The notes below the pieces were generated by a model, which saw only the letters and a list, made by a program, of their open reading frames with translations, was not told the origin of the DNA and did no database searches. Positions 7,655 through 14,602 of a stretch of DNA of 15,464 nt are shown here, piece by piece (the stretch's first letter is position 1; each line of letters begins with the position of its first letter). The DNA is from Trichodesmium sp. MAG_R04 (GTDB lineage Bacteria > Cyanobacteriota > Cyanobacteriia > Cyanobacteriales > Microcoleaceae): assembly GCA_023356515.1 (NCBI GenBank), contig JAKQYG010000042.1, positions 1 through 15,464 of the forward strand, given 5' to 3'. Made by a program: the position numbers and the translations under genes.

Positions 7655-8413
7655 TCATGAGTTTTGAGATTCTATTGGCAAACAGATCAGATTATCATTC
7701 TGGATATAGATTAAGCCTTGCTGACGTAATTTACCCATAAGACGAGTCACAGTTACACGCGTAGAACCAATAGCACTACCAATTTGAGCATGAGTCAAAG
7801 GCCAAGGTAAATAGTAACCACTGGTTGCTTCTAAGTTGTCCTGGTTGATCCAGAGTTGCCCATATTCTTCTATTAATAGTGTAATAAATCCAAATAACCG
7901 ATCAATAGTACGACGTTGACCCAAGGTACTTAGCCACAAAAGCTTTCTTTGATGTTGATAGCGAAAAGCATCTAGAACTTCTCTGCGGAAGTGAGGCCAA
8001 TTGTCAAGGTCATGCCAATACATCCATAGTACAGTTGTTTGATCGACATGAGCATAAGCTTGTAGTGTAAATGGTGACTGAGCTATTAGTTCAAATGGTT
8101 GACCAGCACCGATAAATCCGAGAAAAGCTTCATCTGAAGTTCTATTTATTTTTAATTTGCTAGACTTATTGCTATTGGCACTAATGTGAGCATTACCTAC
8201 TAAACGAATTGACCCTTTTTGTATTAGATACAGTAAACCTGGGCGAGCTGGAATACGTTCTTCTTTGCTAAAAGCTCTAATGCGGTAGTGTTCTTCTGCC
8301 CAATCTATGATCAGTTGCCAAGTCAAAAATGGCCTCTTGCTAGGGGCAAAAGTGTTAGTAGGTGGTATATTCAATGACATTTCTGGTAGGTCTGGATGTG
8401 ATGATAGTTGCAT
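7655..8413 (-). CDS. CRP/FNR-family transcriptional regulator, NtcA/DevH-like
   Basis: A 252-residue protein with a C-terminal winged helix at 206-235, LTHAQIGSAIGSTRVTVTRL. Its IGSTRVTVTRL recognition helix nearly matches NtcA, so it may bind GTA-N8-TAC-like sites. The effector domain differs from NtcA: a longer N-terminus and no visible RxS cAMP-phosphate motif, so cAMP binding is doubtful. It resembles the second group of NtcA-like regulators in filamentous cyanobacteria, to which the Anabaena developmental regulator DevH may be related; I am not certain of that name. The start at 8413 is supported by an AAAAGAGAG stretch ~8 bases upstream; a second ATG at 8380 is possible. It is divergent from the ArgRS-like gene. 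Confidence 0.9.
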   Translation of the reverse strand: MQLSSHPDLPEMSLNIPPTNTFAPSKRPFLTWQLIIDWAEEHYRIRAFSKEERIPARPGLLYLIQKGSIRLVGNAHISANSNKSSKLKINRTSDEAFLGFIGAGQPFELIAQSPFTLQAYAHVDQTTVLWMYWHDLDNWPHFRREVLDAFRYQHQRKLLWLSTLGQRRTIDRLFGFITLLIEEYGQLWINQDNLEATSGYYLPWPLTHAQIGSAIGSTRVTVTRLMGKLRQQGLIYIQNDNLICLPIESQNS

Positions 8414-8557
8414 TGTTACTCTCTTTTGGTAAAAGTTGGACTTAAGTTCAAATCAATTTATAGCAATGAGCGCTCAAATATTTACATATTACTATTGTAT
8501 TTAAATGGAGTACAAATTTATGCTACTATTATCAATACTTTCACATATACTAAATTA

Positions 8558-8571
8558 GTAGTACTTTGTAC
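8558..8571 (+). promoter_or_regulatory. GTA-N8-TAC motif (candidate NtcA/CRP-family site)
   Basis: GTAGTACTTTGTAC matches the NtcA core consensus and contains the shorter palindrome GTAC-TTT-GTAC. It lies upstream of a TATAAT. The neighbouring regulator carries an NtcA-type recognition helix, so autoregulation or NtcA control is plausible. A short degenerate motif in AT-rich DNA can occur by chance. Confidence 0.4.
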
Positions 8572-8597
8572 AATGTAAACATACCAATGCACTTTGC

Positions 8598-8603
8598 TAT
8601 AAT
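8598..8603 (+). promoter_or_regulatory. TATAAT -10 box
   Basis: Perfect -10 hexamer about 205 bases before the ArgRS-like start codon. No good -35 lies 16-18 bases upstream, which would fit an activator-dependent promoter. Confidence 0.4.
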
Positions 8604-8809
8604 CAAGAAAATAGGAACAGATATAGCAGAAGGCACGAAGTTAAATTTGAAGCACGAACTACATTTGAGAGGTGTGAGAATATCTTCACCGCCCTAGAAC
8701 TGTTATATTAATATTTCTGCTTATATCAATTTTATCTCTATATATTAAAGTGTAGCAAAAAACACAGACTTTTCCGACTGTTAAATTTATCGGATGAATT
8801 TTATTCAAG

Positions 8810-9727
8810 GTGGTGATAGTTTTGACAAAATTATCATTTCAGTGTGCACTACTGCATTTTTTGCAAAAAGCTGTAAGTTTATACCGGGAGCAGTTGGAAT
8901 GGCCTGATAGATATGAGAAAAAATTAGAGGCTTGGGCAAGGATGAAGATAATTCCAATGAAACAAGTTAAAGATTGTGGAAGAGTAACATATAAGTCAGC
9001 AATCGCTCTAAAATTATTTCCAGCTTTGCAGCAACCAGCTATATATATTGCTACTGAGTTAGCTCAGTATTGTAGAGAAATAGTGAGTATTCAAGGAAAA
9101 AAAAATGTAGTAGATTTTGAAGTTGAAGTAATTTCATCTGGCATAATTTACTTAACATTAACGGATTTGAGCATAGCTAACTGGTTAAGCTATTTAATTT
9201 CTACTCCCCTTCAGAGCAAAAAGCAAAAGTTTCAGGTAAATTTTGATCATCAATCTGCTGAAACTATAAATTTACTTCCTATCCAATATACCCATGCTCG
9301 TTGTTGTTCCCTATTGCGCATGGGTGAACGCGATCATTTAATTACTCTTTCTCCGACAACTCCAGAAAACTATAGTCAATTTTGCTTTATTCTAAGTCCT
9401 GACCCCATACCTTGGCAAAAGTTTAATGGGAAATTACAATTTTTACATCATGCTGAATATAAATTAATTGCTGAAATAGCCTCTACCCTAGATTACATAT
9501 ATTGTATTTCCAGCACCAAAAAACCTCTCAATTGGGAAAAAGTAGCTCATTCTCTCAATACCGCTTTTCAAACTTTTTACTGTCAGTGTCGTATATGGGG
9601 TAAGGTTAAAGTTCAAACTCCCAATTTAGCACAAGCTAGATTAGGTTTAGTTTTGGCAACTCAGGCTCTACTTAAATTTTTATTAGAAAAAAGGTTAGGT
9701 ACTAAAGCACCTCTAGAGTTAAAGTAA
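8810..9727 (+). CDS. ArgRS-like protein with Add-1-like and DALR domains but no catalytic core
   Basis: A 305-residue protein starting at GTG (GTGGTG); an ATG at 8794 is in another frame. Residues ~10-135 resemble the N-terminal tRNA-binding (Add-1) domain of arginyl-tRNA synthetase, with YKSAIALKL followed by a VISSGIIYLTLTD segment equivalent to the usual PGFINFxLS. Residues from 159, QYTHARCCSLL, match the conserved QYAHARICSIL entry into the ArgRS DALR anticodon-binding domain. The rest matches that domain's end, including AFQTFYCQCRI and ARLGLVLATQALL. The Rossmann core with HIGH and KMSKS-type motifs is absent without a frame break, so this is a stand-alone paralogue and not a broken argS. 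It may bind tRNA-Arg; DALRD3 in animals is a functional precedent for a DALR protein without a synthetase. Aminoacylation is not expected. Confidence 0.85.
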   Translation: MVIVLTKLSFQCALLHFLQKAVSLYREQLEWPDRYEKKLEAWARMKIIPMKQVKDCGRVTYKSAIALKLFPALQQPAIYIATELAQYCREIVSIQGKKNVVDFEVEVISSGIIYLTLTDLSIANWLSYLISTPLQSKKQKFQVNFDHQSAETINLLPIQYTHARCCSLLRMGERDHLITLSPTTPENYSQFCFILSPDPIPWQKFNGKLQFLHHAEYKLIAEIASTLDYIYCISSTKKPLNWEKVAHSLNTAFQTFYCQCRIWGKVKVQTPNLAQARLGLVLATQALLKFLLEKRLGTKAPLELK

Positions 9728-9999
9728 ACACACCTATCTCCTAATCCGATTGTATATTGAAGATAGATAAAATAGTTGATAGCTGACCTAAAGTCAATCT
9801 TCTTTGTCGGTATTTTTCTTTTTCTGATTTTTTTTAGCAGGTCTGTTGATGGGGGTTTAGAAGAGGTTTTACTATTAGTTTCTCGACTAAATTTTAATTG
9901 TGGCCAAATCTTTACTATACAAAATTTTTGCTTTAATTTGATTGTTATTAGAATAAGCAATCTAAATAGTTAACAGCTTATCATTACAATGTACCACCA
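9728..9999. other. Intergenic stretch with a transposase scrap
   Basis: No intact gene is seen. A minus-strand IS66-like fragment (9814-9888) lies in the middle. The opposing genes on each side converge here, and no clear hairpin terminator is visible. Confidence 0.55.
9814..9888 (-). pseudogene. Possible remnant of an IS66-type transposase N-terminus
   Basis: The minus strand reads SRETNSKTSSKPPSTDLLKK followed by a basic tail. IS66-family transposases carry the closely similar motif NSxNSSKPPSSD near the N-terminus. Nothing else of the transposase is recognisable, and no terminal repeats were found. The match is short, so the call is tentative. Confidence 0.4.
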
Positions 10000-10602
10000 C
10001 TACCTAGTTTTTCTTTGTAGATTATTCCACTTTTGAAAATGACTATCTTGATAATTATTTTTAGTTTTATCAACTAGACTTGGCTGAAGTTCTAAAGCTT
10101 TTTCTTGAAAAAAAAATGCCTCATAAAATCTTCCCTCTTGTCCTAGAACCTTGCCTAAATTCCAATAAGCTACTGCTAAATCAGGTTTCATTATAATTGC
10201 TTTTCTATAATTAATCATTGCTGCATCAATTAGCCCTTGTTTATAAAACATACTGGCTAAATTGACAATAGCTTCAATAAAATTCGGATTTATTTTTATT
10301 GCCAATGAATAAGCACGAATAGCAGCATCTATTTTATTTTGTGCTTGTAGAATGTTTCCTAAAGTTTTGTAGACTGGAGCAAAATTTGCTTGTTTTTTTA
10401 ATGCTTTTTGACAAAGTGCAATCGCTGATGTAAAATTTCCTTGATTATAATAAGTTTCCGCTAACCTATTAATCGCATCAACATCATCTTGTTCACTTTT
10501 ACATAACTCTAAGTTATCATTTTTTACTTGAATTAATTTAGTATAGTTTCGAGATTTATTATTCTGTTGAAAAGTTTTCTTATCTTGTAAATTTTGATTC
10601 AT
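10000..10602 (-). CDS. TPR-repeat protein
   Basis: A 200-residue soluble protein. After a polar Asn/Gln/Lys-rich N-terminus (about 45 residues) come nearly four consecutive 34-residue TPR units between ~45 and 180. Examples are AETYYNQGNFTSAIALCQKAL, then NILQAQNKIDAAIRAYSLAI, then MFYKQGLIDAAMINYRKAI, then NLGKVLGQEGRFYEAFFFQEKAL (only the first 20 residues of each matter). No signal peptide or catalytic domain is visible. Many cyanobacterial proteins attach such repeats to glycosyltransferases or sulfotransferases, so it could be a truncated front end. Transposase debris lies just past its 3' end. The function is presumably protein-protein interaction; the partner is unknown. Confidence 0.82.
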   Translation of the reverse strand: MNQNLQDKKTFQQNNKSRNYTKLIQVKNDNLELCKSEQDDVDAINRLAETYYNQGNFTSAIALCQKALKKQANFAPVYKTLGNILQAQNKIDAAIRAYSLAIKINPNFIEAIVNLASMFYKQGLIDAAMINYRKAIIMKPDLAVAYWNLGKVLGQEGRFYEAFFFQEKALELQPSLVDKTKNNYQDSHFQKWNNLQRKTR

Positions 10603-10723
10603 ATTCTAGAAGCTAAACAGAGAAACATAATTAATTACACATTATTATTACTAATTAAAGCAATTTCATATCACTCAAATTTTACTTTTACCTTTGCCGC
10701 AACATCAAGAATGCTAATCTCCA

Positions 10724-10785
10724 TTTTAATTATTTTTCTAATCACAGTATTCTAATTTAATTATTTTCCTAATTACAGTATTCTA
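10724..10785. repeat. 31-bp tandem duplication
   Basis: Two adjacent 31-bp units (10724-10754 and 10755-10785) agree at 28 positions and both end CAGTATTCTA. The right unit covers the 3' end of the NUDIX pseudogene, so the last codons and stop have been duplicated beyond the gene. Confidence 0.75.
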
Positions 10786-10981
10786 AAAAATTTTCTGGAA
10801 CTATTTTCAATTCTCCAGACTTAAATCTATCTATTGAAATCTAGAGTGCAGTTTTTTTTTCGTTCCTTCTCCCAAAGAGCTAACTTCTCTATCTGATAAA
10901 ACTTACGGTCATAAAAATCACATTTATATAATTGAATTAACTCATGTCCCTCCTCTCCATCAAACATAAAATTATTTTCTA

Positions 10982-11236
10982 TCCGACATTCCACAGATCT
11001 TCATACATCTTTATGTATATTTACATTTTCAAATAGACTTATACGAAAAACCTTCATTCTAGAACCTAATATAAATAAAGTTTATAAATAACTAATTGTT
11101 TATGAGAAAATCAGTTACAATTCTTTATGGCAGTGGAAATCGATGCCCATAGCTATAAGGTTTTCAGGGAGAGCATTAGGGGCGATAGATTAATAAAACT
11201 TATCAATTTAATGTTAAGAAGTGCGGAATGTGGGTT
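10982..11236 (+). mobile_element. 255-bp MITE, copy 3, inserted in the NUDIX gene
   Basis: Exactly 255 bp with ends TCCGACATTCCACA and TGCGGAATGTGGGTT, and a CTA target duplication at 10979-10981 and 11237-11239. Excising it with one CTA restores the NUDIX reading frame, which fixes the boundaries of the family independently of the repeat alignment. Confidence 0.95.
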
Positions 11237-11399
11237 CTATACACCCCAAATATTTAATGTTAGTCAACTCACCTTCAATCTCTTCTTTAAACTCTCTCTG
11301 TGAAGTATCACGACTATATTCTCCAAAATCAACGCCTCCATCCATAACCCGATAAAAAGTTTCCTTTTTTCTAGAGTCATAACCTTCAGATATAAAAAG

Positions 11400-11407
11400 G
11401 CGATCGC
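11400..11407. repeat. HIP1 octamer GCGATCGC
   Basis: Perfect octamer inside the NUDIX pseudogene, encoding part of its GDRLF segment on the minus strand. Confidence 0.9.
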
Positions 11408-11492
11408 CATCTCTAATTCATCCCAAAGCTAGTAACCTAATCTTATTCTTTTTACTCATAATTTTCTCATATCAACAAAAAATAAAATACAA

Positions 11493-11945
11493 TTAATTCT
11501 CATCATAAAAACCCTCTTCATAATTATTTTCTGGGACCGGCCAATCTTCATTTTGACCACCAATAATCAGTTTTTCTATCTTGACTAACTCTTCACTTAA
11601 TTTTTGAAAGCTGTTGATCAAAATATCAACCGCTAAAGCATCGCTAGTTCCCAAATCAAACCAACAACGACTCCATAATCCTTCATATTCTACATCTCCC
11701 ATATTGTGCATAACAGCCATCATACTGTGACTAGCCACATCCTGACTATATTCCATATAACTAATTTCTATTCCTGCTTCTTGAACTTGTAAATTTTCGG
11801 CATTAAACCCACCCAATTTTCCTAATAAAAACCATGAATCAAATAGTTCTTCTATGTAATGTTTTTCTCTTATGGAAGGAACAGTGCTAAACTCTAACCA
11901 AATCCATACATTAAAAGGGTTAAATTCGCGAAATTGTACTTGCAT
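11493..11945 (-). CDS. DUF3531 family protein
   Basis: A 150-residue soluble protein opening MQVQFREFNPFNVWIWLEFS, the highly conserved start of the DUF3531 family of cyanobacteria and plastid-bearing eukaryotes. The later conserved segments FDSWFLLGKLGGFNAENLQV, MHNMGDVEYEGLWSRCWFDL and GTSDALAVDILINSF are all present. The family ends with an acidic tail, seen here as NNYEEGFYDEN. Length and start agree with the family. No biochemical function is known to me. It precedes the broken NUDIX gene on the same strand with a 33-bp gap, so the two probably formed an operon. No strong ribosome binding site is visible. Confidence 0.92.
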   Translation of the reverse strand: MQVQFREFNPFNVWIWLEFSTVPSIREKHYIEELFDSWFLLGKLGGFNAENLQVQEAGIEISYMEYSQDVASHSMMAVMHNMGDVEYEGLWSRCWFDLGTSDALAVDILINSFQKLSEELVKIEKLIIGGQNEDWPVPENNYEEGFYDEN

Positions 11946-12123
11946 AAATATTTAAGTAGGGCTTACTAATTAAATCTCAAACCATTGACAGATAAAAGTA
12001 ATTGCCTTTTTAACTCCAAAAAAGTGGAAGCTTTTCAGTTGCTAAAGTTCACATATATTAGCATTTTGGGCAGAACAATTGCCAAAGAATCAACGGACAA
12101 AGATATAGTACCACCTCCTCTAT

Positions 12124-12159
12124 CATTCAATATAGTTCAGCAATTCAATATAGTTCATA
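12124..12159. repeat. 18-bp direct tandem duplication
   Basis: ATTCAATATAGTTCA occurs twice, 18 bp apart, in the gene-free stretch upstream of DUF3531. Confidence 0.7.
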
Positions 12160-12213
12160 TCAAACAAAAACTCTTATAAATATTGAATCATTAGATAAGC
12201 TTTTCAGACTACA

Positions 12214-12306
12214 TATAGTCATTCTGGTTTAGATTGAGACAAGGTTTTCTTGCTGTGAGAGGGTTTCCGCTAAAAAAGTTTCCCATTCTTATTCGGAATG
12301 ACTATA
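12214..12306. mobile_element. 93-bp MITE-like element with TA ends
   Basis: The left end TATAGTCATTCTG (12214-12226) pairs with the right end CGGAATGACTATA (12294-12306) with one mismatch in 13. The terminal TA pairs fit a TA target duplication as in IS630/Tc1-mariner elements. There is no coding capacity. The ends differ from the 137-bp element at 4620, so this is a separate family. Confidence 0.6.
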
Positions 12307-12411
12307 ATCACAAAAAAATCCTTAATTGAACTGTCTTACTCTATAACTCCCATTTCTCCTAACTTCTATCCTCAAACCGTAAGTAGTCAAGTAAAATAAA
12401 TATCATTACAT

Positions 12412-13452
12412 CTACAGGACTACCTGAGTTTGGAATTTGCGAAGAGGTGGTAATTTTGGAGGTCCCCATGTACCTGAAGCATTTCTAATTGCATCTCGCA
12501 TCGAGTCACAAGGTCGTTTTCCATCATCTATATTATTAATATTTTTACACTGTTCAAAAAATATTTGTGCTATCAAACGTTTTGGCATTTGGTCTGACTT
12601 TTCTAAAGCTTGATCAAAGTTTTTATCAGCTTCTTTTCTGATTCTGATAGATAAATTATTGTCTTTATTCTGAGCTTGAGCAACTAATATTTGTGCTTTT
12701 AGGTAATGTATCTCTGGATTTTTTGGAACTTCTGACAAAGCTTTATCTACATATTTTAAAGCTTTTTTGATATTATCTAAATCTCGATAAGCCACTGCTA
12801 ATCCTCGATAAGCTAAATGATGAGGATAAGCTTTATCTTCTAATCTTTCTATTGCTTTAGTAAGGTCAGAAAATGGCAAATTCACCGCCAACATTAAATC
12901 CATATATCCTTTCAATAAATTCAACTCTGGGTCCAATAAATTTATCCTTTCTGCTGCCTCAAAATGACTAAAAACTTTTCTGAGTTTTTCTAAAGCTTTT
13001 GGAGCTCCTTTTAAAATACCTTCAGCAGATATAATATAAGCACCTTCTAAAAAATAACCTGTTGCAGCATAAATATTACCACGGACTGGATTAATTGTAA
13101 TTAAGTTTTCTCCTACTTCAGTAGTTTTTTGAGCATACAATTTTAATGATTCCCAATTTTCATCTAAGTAATGTAATGAAGATATCATGGCATAAACAAG
13201 AGGCTCATCTATCTCTTTAGATTCAGCTATTTTAAGATAATTTCTTGCTTGTTTATAATTTCCTTCTTCAAAGATAGCTTTAAAAGCTGCTTCGGTTTTT
13301 TCTCCTATTTCAATAGTATTTATTTTACGAAATGGGTCTCCTATTGCTGGACTTACCCAAAAGTTTAAACTGACTAAAGTAGCACTAGAAAAAACTGAGA
13401 TTTGCTTCAATACTGGAAATTCTTTAAACCAACTAAATAATGTTTTTAGCAT
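12412..13452 (-). CDS. Exported or membrane-anchored TPR protein (Sll0314/Alr1548-like)
   Basis: A 346-residue protein. Residues 1-40 have a basic start (MLKTLFSWFKEF), a hydrophobic stretch VFSSATLVSLNFWVS and a short PAIGDP segment, consistent with a signal peptide or anchor into the periplasm or thylakoid lumen. The rest is helical. The clearest TPR units lie at about 200-255, with AYRGLAVAYRDLDNIKKALK and ALSEVPKNPEIHYLKAQILV. It ends with two cysteines (FFEQC, RPCDSMRDA) and a Pro-rich tail. The overall design resembles a conserved cyanobacterial family annotated after Synechocystis Sll0314 and Anabaena Alr1548; I give this from memory and have not checked it. The function is unknown. 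The gene stands alone, with more than 400 bp of non-coding DNA on each side. Confidence 0.85.
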   Translation of the reverse strand: MLKTLFSWFKEFPVLKQISVFSSATLVSLNFWVSPAIGDPFRKINTIEIGEKTEAAFKAIFEEGNYKQARNYLKIAESKEIDEPLVYAMISSLHYLDENWESLKLYAQKTTEVGENLITINPVRGNIYAATGYFLEGAYIISAEGILKGAPKALEKLRKVFSHFEAAERINLLDPELNLLKGYMDLMLAVNLPFSDLTKAIERLEDKAYPHHLAYRGLAVAYRDLDNIKKALKYVDKALSEVPKNPEIHYLKAQILVAQAQNKDNNLSIRIRKEADKNFDQALEKSDQMPKRLIAQIFFEQCKNINNIDDGKRPCDSMRDAIRNASGTWGPPKLPPLRKFQTQVVL

Positions 13453-13866
13453 TAGTTATTTTAAGACTAACTATGATTTTAAATTCCTAAAATTTTGTGT
13501 TATTACTTGAGATAGACTATAACTAATAGGGTTTTATATGGAATATGAACATAGGGTCCCAAACAATGAAAAGATATAATTGTCATTTTACAGGAAAAAT
13601 ATTTACTTTGGTAAGTCAAGAAAAAGAAAAAAAGCTTCGAGAGGAACGATGACTGAGGCCTCAAAATTACCCTTTTGAGGGGATAAGGACTTGCCCTCAG
13701 TCACTAACTGTAGTGTAAATACATGACAAAATGCAAAAATACACTATGTATAGCCTCACTTCCTAAGCTCTGGGGATGAAAAAATATTCAGTATTTCAGC
13801 CTTCAGCTTTAGTCGGAGATACTAATAACTGATAACTGACGATTGAAATGACCCTTTGACTTCTAA
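13453..13866. other. Intergenic stretch between divergent genes with structured repeats
   Basis: It holds the nested inverted repeat at 13650-13703 and a second loose inverted repeat TAGTGTA (13711-13717) against TACACTA (13740-13746). It ends with junk-like ACTAATAACTGATAACTGAC sequence before the ABC ATPase. No gene and no clear promoter are visible. Confidence 0.6.
13650..13703. other. Nested inverted repeat, possible structured RNA or element relic
   Basis: The outer 9-bp arms TGACTGAGG (13650-13658) and CCTCAGTCA (13695-13703) enclose a perfect 8-bp hairpin, CCTCAAAA (13659-13666), loop TTACCC, TTTTGAGG (13673-13680). A 14-base single-stranded stretch, GGATAAGGACTTGC, follows. The two helices would stack coaxially. 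No U-tract follows, so it is not a standard terminator. It lies 163 bases before the ABC ATPase start. It could be an RNA leader, a small RNA or a MITE relic. Confidence 0.5.
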
Positions 13867-14508
13867 ATGCTATATCTTAAAAACTTGTATTATCATCCCG
13901 CAGCTAGTACCGTTCCTATTCTGACAAATATCAATATGGAACTAGCATCTCAACAAATGGGCCTGATTATTGGTCGTAGTGGTTCAGGCAAAACTACATT
14001 ATTAGAAATATTAGCTGGTTTAGCTAAATGCTCCAAAGGAGAAATATACTGGCGAGAGCAAAAATTAACCTCCGAAAATTTACAACAACTGGGTGGTTTA
14101 GTATTTCAATTCCCAGAAAGACATTTTTGTGGCAGTACCATTTTAGAAGAATTACGATTAGGTCATCCAGAGTTACGACCCGAACAAATATCTTCTGCCT
14201 TAGAAGAAGTGGGACTTCAGGACTTGCCATTAAAAACTTCACCCCAAGCATTAAGTGGGGGTCAGCAACGTCGTCTCGCTTTGGCAGTACAATTAATTAG
14301 GCAACCTCATCTTTTAATGTTAGATGAGCCAACTGCCGGATTAGATTGGTCAATACGAAAACAACTGGTAAATTTATTAGCTAAATTGAAAAATCATTGG
14401 AGTTTATTGGTTGTCACCCATGATTCTAGTGACCTTTTACCCATAGCTGATAAATGTTGGACTTTAGATAAAGGTTATTTGGAGGATAACTCAGAAGTTA
14501 GAAGTTAA
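13867..14508 (+). CDS. ECF/CbiO-type ABC transporter ATP-binding protein
   Basis: A 213-residue ATPase with the complete motif set: Walker A GRSGSGKTT (36-44), Q-loop VFQFPERHF with Gln81, signature LSGGQQRR (129-136), Walker B LLMLDEP (149-155), D-loop AGLD and H-loop His185 in VVTHD. The FQFPERHF segment after the Q-loop is characteristic of energy-coupling-factor A subunits (EcfA/CbiO/BioM), which power vitamin or metal uptake with an S and a T subunit. It is shorter than the ~270 residues of typical EcfA proteins, ending soon after the H-loop. No transmembrane T or S partner lies beside it, so those subunits would be encoded elsewhere, as is common in cyanobacteria. The substrate cannot be told. 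cobH begins 767 bp downstream, but with two gene remnants between, linkage to cobalt or cobalamin is only suggestive. Confidence 0.92.
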   Translation: MLYLKNLYYHPAASTVPILTNINMELASQQMGLIIGRSGSGKTTLLEILAGLAKCSKGEIYWREQKLTSENLQQLGGLVFQFPERHFCGSTILEELRLGHPELRPEQISSALEEVGLQDLPLKTSPQALSGGQQRRLALAVQLIRQPHLLMLDEPTAGLDWSIRKQLVNLLAKLKNHWSLLVVTHDSSDLLPIADKCWTLDKGYLEDNSEVRS

Positions 14509-14602
14509 GAGTCAATTTATAATTATAGATATCTCTTGAAATTTAGATAAGAGTTAAAATTTATGAAGAGGCAGGCACATCGATCTTATACAAGAGAATT
14601 GA

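Larger units (their letters stand above)
8414..8809. promoter_or_regulatory. Shared divergent promoter region of the regulator and ArgRS-like gene
   Basis: This 396-bp AT-rich stretch has no gene. Toward the regulator, a minus-strand TATAAA (complement of 8457-8462) lies next to a perfect 10-bp palindrome TGAGCGCTCA (8467-8476), a possible operator. Toward the ArgRS-like gene there is GTAGTACTTTGTAC (8558-8571), which fits GTA-N8-TAC, and a TATAAT box (8598-8603). The gap between them is 26 bases rather than the ~22 usual at NtcA-activated promoters. Confidence 0.45.
10769..11459 (-). pseudogene. NUDIX hydrolase pseudogene split by MITE copy 3
   Basis: The start at ATG 11459-11457 reads MSKKNKIRLLALG, then an in-frame TGA, then IRDGDRLFISEGYD. 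The Nudix box follows as GGVDFGEYSRDTSQREFKEE (Gx5Ex7REUxEE). The frame runs to YLGCIE and stops at the MITE (10982-11236). Removing the MITE and one CTA duplication continues it in frame as NNFMFDGEEGHELIQLY and DFYDRKFYQIEKLALWEKER, typical of the family after the box. Two more lesions follow: a run of nine A where eight keep the frame, and TAG in place of the usual Trp codon. The frame then ends FKSGELKIVPENFLEYCN at the TAG complementary to 10769-10771. Full length would be ~155 residues, normal for a NUDIX pyrophosphohydrolase. It lies 33 bp behind the DUF3531 gene and was probably its operon partner. Confidence 0.88.
11946..12411. other. Gene-free stretch with short repeats
   Basis: It contains an 18-bp direct duplication around ATTCAATATAGTTCA (12124-12159) and the TA-flanked element at 12214-12306. 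A minus-strand frame between about 11970 and 12140 is broken by stops and not recognisable. It should contain the promoter of the DUF3531 operon, but I cannot pick out a convincing one. Confidence 0.6.

Noticed and set aside
9661..9960. Minus-strand 99-residue frame
   Set aside because: It overlaps the end of the ArgRS-like gene on the other strand and holds only a short transposase-like motif; treated as a remnant and not a gene.
11985..12179. Plus-strand 64-residue frame upstream of DUF3531
   Set aside because: No recognisable domain, includes the 18-bp duplication and has no ribosome binding site.
14024..14300. Frames on both strands inside the ABC ATPase gene
   Set aside because: Shadows of the real gene, whose motif set is complete.
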